DNA from: JBAWWY01 sp037144355
GTDB taxonomy: Bacteria; Bacillota; Clostridia; Peptostreptococcales; Anaerovoracaceae
DNA length: 9,148 nt
Reading direction: 5' to 3'
Assembly: GCA_037144355.1 (NCBI GenBank)
Contig: JBAWWY010000040.1
Coordinates: 1-9,148, forward strand
Below are positions 6,462-9,148 of the stretch, piece after piece (positions within the stretch are counted from its first letter, which is position 1; each line of letters starts with the position of its first letter). Below the pieces are notes generated by a model. That model searched no databases, was not told the DNA's origin, and was given only the letters and a program-made list of their open reading frames with translations. Made by a program: the position numbers and the translations under genes.

Positions 6462-7553
6462 CTAATCAACAATGTGATCATATCTATATGTTGGATTTGG
6501 ACGACCCGGACTCAAGCATTTTGATTCCAATGGTGTTTCCCTCACATCACTTCCGCACAGCTTTGAAATTTCCTCTTTGACTATTCTTTCTAGAAGGACT
6601 GGATCCATCTGTACCCGGGCGTTTAGGGTCAGATTTACCCTTCCTCCGGCTTCTACGGAGCCACGAAGACTTATTGTATCTTTATCTCCAGTAATATTCC
6701 CAATTAAATAGTTTTGATTCTGCATAATGAAAATTTTAACATGTCCGACTTCAGCATTTTCGACTTCGAACCTCATGCATAAATTGCTTAATAGCTTTTC
6801 TGCTAAATTATTCCAATCAGCATTTTCACTTTCGAGTATCAAAGTCCTGTTGAGCCATCCAAGAACAGCTTCTCCTTCTGCATAGATATCATAATCAACA
6901 TCAGCTAAACGCAATCCAGCATGATCTGATGCAGTCACTTTATTCAGCCAATTGCTTAAACCTTCGCCATTTTTTGAGCTGACTAAAACGACCGTAGCAT
7001 TAGGCCATGTATTTTCTGCTTGAATTTTCAAAGAGTTTGCATCCTCTTTATTAAGTAGATCCGTCTTATTGATTACTATTATATCTGCCTCTTCAAGTTG
7101 TTTACTAATTATATAAACAGCGCTTGAATGCAATTTGGATACCCCGCCATTTAATAAATTTTTCAATTGTTTTGGATCGATTAGAACTGAAAGTGGAGCA
7201 ATAATTAGATTATCTTGAAAATAGTCCTTCAATGGCTGGATCAATGTTGCAGATAGATCTGTGCAACTACCTACCGGCTCGGCAATAATTATTTCAATCT
7301 GTCCATGTGTTTTTATATGTTCGATTGCATCCGTCAATCCATTGAAATTGCAGCAGAAGCAGCTTCCATTAACCTCAGCTACAATACTGTCTGTATACTC
7401 AAGATATGCGGTATCGACGAGTCCAGCTGCCTGATCATTGGTTATTAACCCAATCTGCTTGCCCTCTTTAGCAAATAATCCGGCTGTTTCATAGAGCAGA
7501 GTGGTTTTACCTGCCCCTAGAAATCCTCCAACAATAATAATCCTGGTTTTCAT
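6462..7553 (-). CDS. CobW/COG0523 (G3E family) GTPase
   Basis: This 363-residue protein has the G3E GTPase core: Walker A GGFLGAGKTT at 9-18, the COG0523 metal-binding motif GSCFCCN with Cys65, Cys67 and Cys68, EPVG (92-95) and the guanine-specificity motif NKTD (162-165). COG0523 proteins insert or deliver metals (zinc, cobalt, iron) or support metallocofactor and corrinoid enzymes, driven by GTP. The region after residue 215 is not an obvious CobW_C domain and lacks the His-rich metal-binding stretch of many zinc chaperones; it ends in a segment with Cys333 and Cys346. The start ATG overlaps the stop of the aquaporin gene by one base (TAATG), with GGAGG at 7564-7568, so it is translationally coupled as third gene of the padR operon. 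Client metal or enzyme is unknown. Confidence 0.9.
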   Translation of the reverse strand: MKTRIIIVGGFLGAGKTTLLYETAGLFAKEGKQIGLITNDQAAGLVDTAYLEYTDSIVAEVNGSCFCCNFNGLTDAIEHIKTHGQIEIIIAEPVGSCTDLSATLIQPLKDYFQDNLIIAPLSVLIDPKQLKNLLNGGVSKLHSSAVYIISKQLEEADIIVINKTDLLNKEDANSLKIQAENTWPNATVVLVSSKNGEGLSNWLNKVTASDHAGLRLADVDYDIYAEGEAVLGWLNRTLILESENADWNNLAEKLLSNLCMRFEVENAEVGHVKIFIMQNQNYLIGNITGDKDTISLRGSVEAGGRVNLTLNARVQMDPVLLERIVKEEISKLCGSDVRETPLESKCLSPGRPNPTYRYDHIVD

Positions 7554-8398
7554 TACTTTATATCCTCCATTTTATTAAGAGCCTTTCCCATATTACAACG
7601 GCATTGGTTCTCATTTCGAGTTTTCATAAGAGGTTCCAATACGCGTGTAAACAGCAACCCTGCTAGCAAGGCGCCGACGATTGGGGCCAGCATATATACA
7701 AAGAAGAAGCCACCTATACGATCTGGGAACGCTGCTTCTCCCCAGCCGAAAATCCATGCGACTATCCTTGGCCCAAAGTCGCGAGCTGGGTTTATACCTG
7801 CCTGAGTCAACGGCGCCAACAAGCAAATAATCGAAGTAACGGTGAGCCCAATAAAAATAGGCGCCAAATTATCATCTGGTCTTCCAAGATTGCAACCCTC
7901 CGTCAAAGAAAATATCATCAGTACGAGTAAAAATGTCCCAAATGCTTCCACACTTATAGCCAATACAAAGGATCCTATAGGACTTGCAGTTTGAAGATAG
8001 TATTCGCCAAACATTCTAGCAGTTTGTATTGATTCGACACTTCCTCTTATAATCCCGTTCACATGCTCAAAATTGGCAATAGAAGTTCCGAATAATAGAT
8101 AAAGCACCAATCCAGAAGAAAAAGCGCCAAGAAATTGAGCCATAATATACACTGGCATTTTTTTCGCCAACATTCTTTTGCTGGTAACCATTGCAATTGT
8201 AACCGCAGGATTAAGATGGGCACATGAAAGATGGCGGGTTGCATAAATGGCAAGACTTACTCCAATGCCCCAAACTGCTGCGATTTGAAATAGGCCTTGA
8301 TGTGCATCGAAAAGAACGCTTACTGCGACTGAACCACATCCAAAAAGAACCAGTAAGAAAGTTCCTATGAATTCTCCGACAAATTCGCGTTTATACAT
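7553..8398 (-). CDS. Aquaglyceroporin, GlpF-like MIP-family channel
   Basis: This 281-residue, six-helix channel has both MIP half-helix motifs: HLNPAVT (NPA at 63-65) and GINPARDFGPR (NPA at 203-205), the second with the D-F-G-P signature of glycerol facilitators. It aligns by eye along its length with E. coli GlpF, including RGSVES (118-123) and GWGEAAF. It should pass glycerol or similar small neutral solutes through the inner membrane. The selectivity filter differs: Trp43 and Arg206 are kept, but the positions of GlpF Gly191 and Phe200 appear to be Ile191 and Ala200. The tail is hydrophilic with Cys266 and Cys268. The start lies 8 bases inside the padR gene and the stop overlaps the GTPase start, so it is the middle gene of a coupled operon. 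No glycerol kinase is nearby. Confidence 0.9.
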   Translation of the reverse strand: MYKREFVGEFIGTFLLVLFGCGSVAVSVLFDAHQGLFQIAAVWGIGVSLAIYATRHLSCAHLNPAVTIAMVTSKRMLAKKMPVYIMAQFLGAFSSGLVLYLLFGTSIANFEHVNGIIRGSVESIQTARMFGEYYLQTASPIGSFVLAISVEAFGTFLLVLMIFSLTEGCNLGRPDDNLAPIFIGLTVTSIICLLAPLTQAGINPARDFGPRIVAWIFGWGEAAFPDRIGGFFFVYMLAPIVGALLAGLLFTRVLEPLMKTRNENQCRCNMGKALNKMEDIK

Positions 8399-8786
8399 TG
8401 CTTAGAGCCCTATTCGCATCTTGAATAATTGATTCTATTGTCAGCTTATAATCCTCTAGGCTTCGTATCCAGTTCCCTAGGCACTCTCTTCCCGAAATAT
8501 TTATGCGATAAACTCTTTTTGCAGATCCAGCTTCCTCTACATCCCATTCAGAATCCACAAGGCCCTTTTCTTCCAAATGTTTCAAGGTTCTGTAGATACC
8601 AGCGTTGTCAATTTTTTCGCCTTTAAATAAATTCTTTTTCTCAAGTTCCTGAATAATCATATAACCATGCAAGGCTCTACCTGCGAGAAGCGATAAAATG
8701 TTAGGTTGTAAAAGCTTGTCAAGGTTATATCCTTTGCATGAACATTTATCCACTTTTTTTACTAGACTTAGTCTTCTATTAGACAT
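8391..8786 (-). CDS. PadR-family transcriptional regulator with N-terminal C-x-C
   Basis: This 131-residue protein is the length of a PadR winged-helix regulator with a short C-terminal dimerisation helix. The core LDKLLQPNILSLLAGRALHG and the segment IDNAGIYRTLKHLEEKGLV (59-77) are the family's DNA-binding helices, followed by the wing AKRVYRINISGREC. The N-terminal C-S-C (15-17) before the first helix recalls the PHB-responsive-repressor-like PadR subgroup and might sense metal or redox state; that is inference. The start is ATG at 8786, served by GAGGTGA at 8793-8799 with a 6-base gap; a TTG two codons upstream abuts the ribosome site and is rejected. It is first in the operon, overlaps the channel gene by 8 bases, and probably represses its own promoter at the palindrome over the -10 box. 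Confidence 0.88.
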   Translation of the reverse strand: MSNRRLSLVKKVDKCSCKGYNLDKLLQPNILSLLAGRALHGYMIIQELEKKNLFKGEKIDNAGIYRTLKHLEEKGLVDSEWDVEEAGSAKRVYRINISGRECLGNWIRSLEDYKLTIESIIQDANRALSNV

Positions 8787-8801
8787 ACTCAATCACCTCA
8801 A

Positions 8802-8834
8802 TGATATTCTATCAGAAACAATAATTTTTTTCAA
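8802..8834 (-). promoter_or_regulatory. Promoter of the padR operon with overlapping operator-like palindrome
   Basis: On the minus strand TTGAAA (8829-8834), a 17-base spacer and TAGAAT (8806-8811) preceded by TGA give a near-consensus sigma-A promoter. The -10 lies inside TGATAGAATATCA (8802-8814), a perfect palindrome with 5-bp arms and a 3-base centre. The predicted transcript start falls at the ribosome site, giving a leader of only about a dozen bases. Autorepression by the PadR protein is inferred from position. Confidence 0.75.
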
Positions 8835-8850
8835 ATACTTTCAGTTATAA

Positions 8851-8886
8851 ATAAAAACATGCCTCTCAGAAAAATATCTGAGAGGC
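8851..8886 (-). terminator. Intrinsic terminator downstream of the repeat array
   Basis: GCCTCTCAGA (8861-8870) and TCTGAGAGGC (8877-8886) form a perfect 10-bp stem with a 6-base loop. On the minus strand it is followed by ATGTTTTTATTT, so it stops transcripts coming from the array and insulates the padR promoter. Confidence 0.88.
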
Positions 8887-8934
8887 TGCAATTATATAAA
8901 TTATAAGCATACTTGACATCTTGCAATGCTATTT

Positions 8935-9014
8935 CTTAGTCAACAACGCGACTGTTCACCTGCCCTTCGGGCATGCGGATTGCATCTCTAAGTTCGTTTT
9001 ACTTGTTTCCTCAC
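8935..9014 (-). ncRNA. Dispersed 3' element, copy 3 (full form), end of the array
   Basis: The minus strand runs GTGAGGAAACAAG (9014 down), CTTAGAGATGCAA, then a 58-nt segment closed by CTTAG (8988-8992) and CTAAG (8935-8939), equal in length to copy 2. Its inner hairpin is different (TGCCC-GAA-GGGCA), while GAAC-n-GTCGC and ACTAAGAAATA are shared. Similar architecture with different hairpin sequence suggests the fold or spacing matters. A terminator follows 50 bases on. Function is unknown. Confidence 0.5.
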
Positions 9015-9148
9015 TAAGAGGCTTTTGCGTGGCCCAACTTTGATAATATTGCCGTCGTGCCGATTGCATCTCTAAGTTCGCTTAGCTTGCTTTCTCACTA
9101 AGAGGCTTTTGCGTGGCCCAACTTTGATAATATTGCCGTCGTGCCGAT
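8978..9148. repeat. 84-bp tandem repeat array, cut by the window edge
   Basis: Units at 8978-9061 and 9062-9145 are 84 bp each and differ at five positions; a third begins at 9146. All five differences fall in the stretch that on the minus strand reads GTGAGGAAACAAGT onward. In that frame four of the five are at third codon positions, and only one codon changes its residue (Val/Ala). Since 84 is divisible by three, every unit keeps the frame, but each carries an in-frame TAG and no ribosome site is visible, so translation of the units is doubtful. The full extent lies outside the window. Confidence 0.85.

Noticed and set aside
9016..9061. c-di-GMP-I (GEMM) riboswitch: the minus strand of each 84-bp unit contains GGCAA and CCACGCAAAAGCC, similar to GGCAAA...ACGCAAAGCC.
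   Set aside because: The second half of the aptamer (the CCGGG...TGCCG receptor helix) is missing, the hairpin between the two motifs does not pair, and no ORF follows in the right place.
8943..9137. Long reading frame through the array in another minus-strand frame (MQSARRQYYQ...).
   Set aside because: It is broken by a TAA in the second unit, and the differences between units change residues (E/K, T/A) in this frame, whereas in the VRKQ frame most are silent.
8978..9148. CRISPR array.
   Set aside because: The units are contiguous 84-bp near-identical repeats without alternating unique spacers, and no cas gene is present.

Overview
The window looks like low-to-moderate GC Bacillota (Clostridia-type) DNA. 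Most genes have strong GGAGG-type Shine-Dalgarno sites, intrinsic terminators are short perfect hairpins, extended -10 promoters recur, and the proteins fit an anaerobic Firmicute: a PadR regulator, a GlpA-like flavoprotein with a BFD-type [2Fe-2S] tail, and a COG0523 GTPase. I cannot name a genus. The left block (110-3184) reads visibly more GC-rich than the rest, which hints at a different history.

Layout. (1) 23-3184, minus strand: a two-gene unit. It holds a lipoprotein whose family-5 oligopeptide-binding domain is circularly permuted (C-terminal half first, N-terminal half second), then a secreted protein with a lectin-like fold, a Pro/Gln-rich linker and a Cys-containing C-terminal domain, then a terminator. 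No permease or ATPase lies alongside. (2) 3357-3917, plus strand: an isochorismatase-like cysteine hydrolase with its own promoter. (3) 3929-4378, minus: a GNAT acetyltransferase. (4) 4506-5999, minus: a GlpA-type FAD oxidoreductase without its usual partners. (5) 6122-6394, minus: a compact unit of its own, with promoter, palindrome, 26-codon ORF, conserved 3' element and terminator. (6) 6462-8834, minus: a tightly overlapping operon padR - aquaglyceroporin - CobW/COG0523 GTPase, driven by a promoter whose -10 box lies inside a perfect palindrome. (7) 8851-9148: a terminator and an 84-bp tandem repeat array that runs off the right edge.

The most unusual content is twofold. First, the circularly permuted substrate-binding protein. 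Second, a repeated sequence family at three loci (76-113, 6191-6270, 8935-9148). On the minus strand each copy carries GTGAGGAAA, then a short segment ending CTTAGAGATnCAA, and each lies shortly upstream of an intrinsic terminator. Two copies share a further 58-nt segment of identical length closed by CTTAG/CTAAG. Substitutions between copies suggest the first part is, or was, the translated end of a short basic peptide (Q-x-x-R-T/A-stop).

How the genes may work together is mostly inference. The permuted lipoprotein and its secreted partner probably act outside the membrane. The padR operon couples a glycerol-type channel to a metal- or cofactor-handling GTPase. The GlpA-like enzyme could oxidise glycerol 3-phosphate, but no kinase or electron-transfer partner is visible here.
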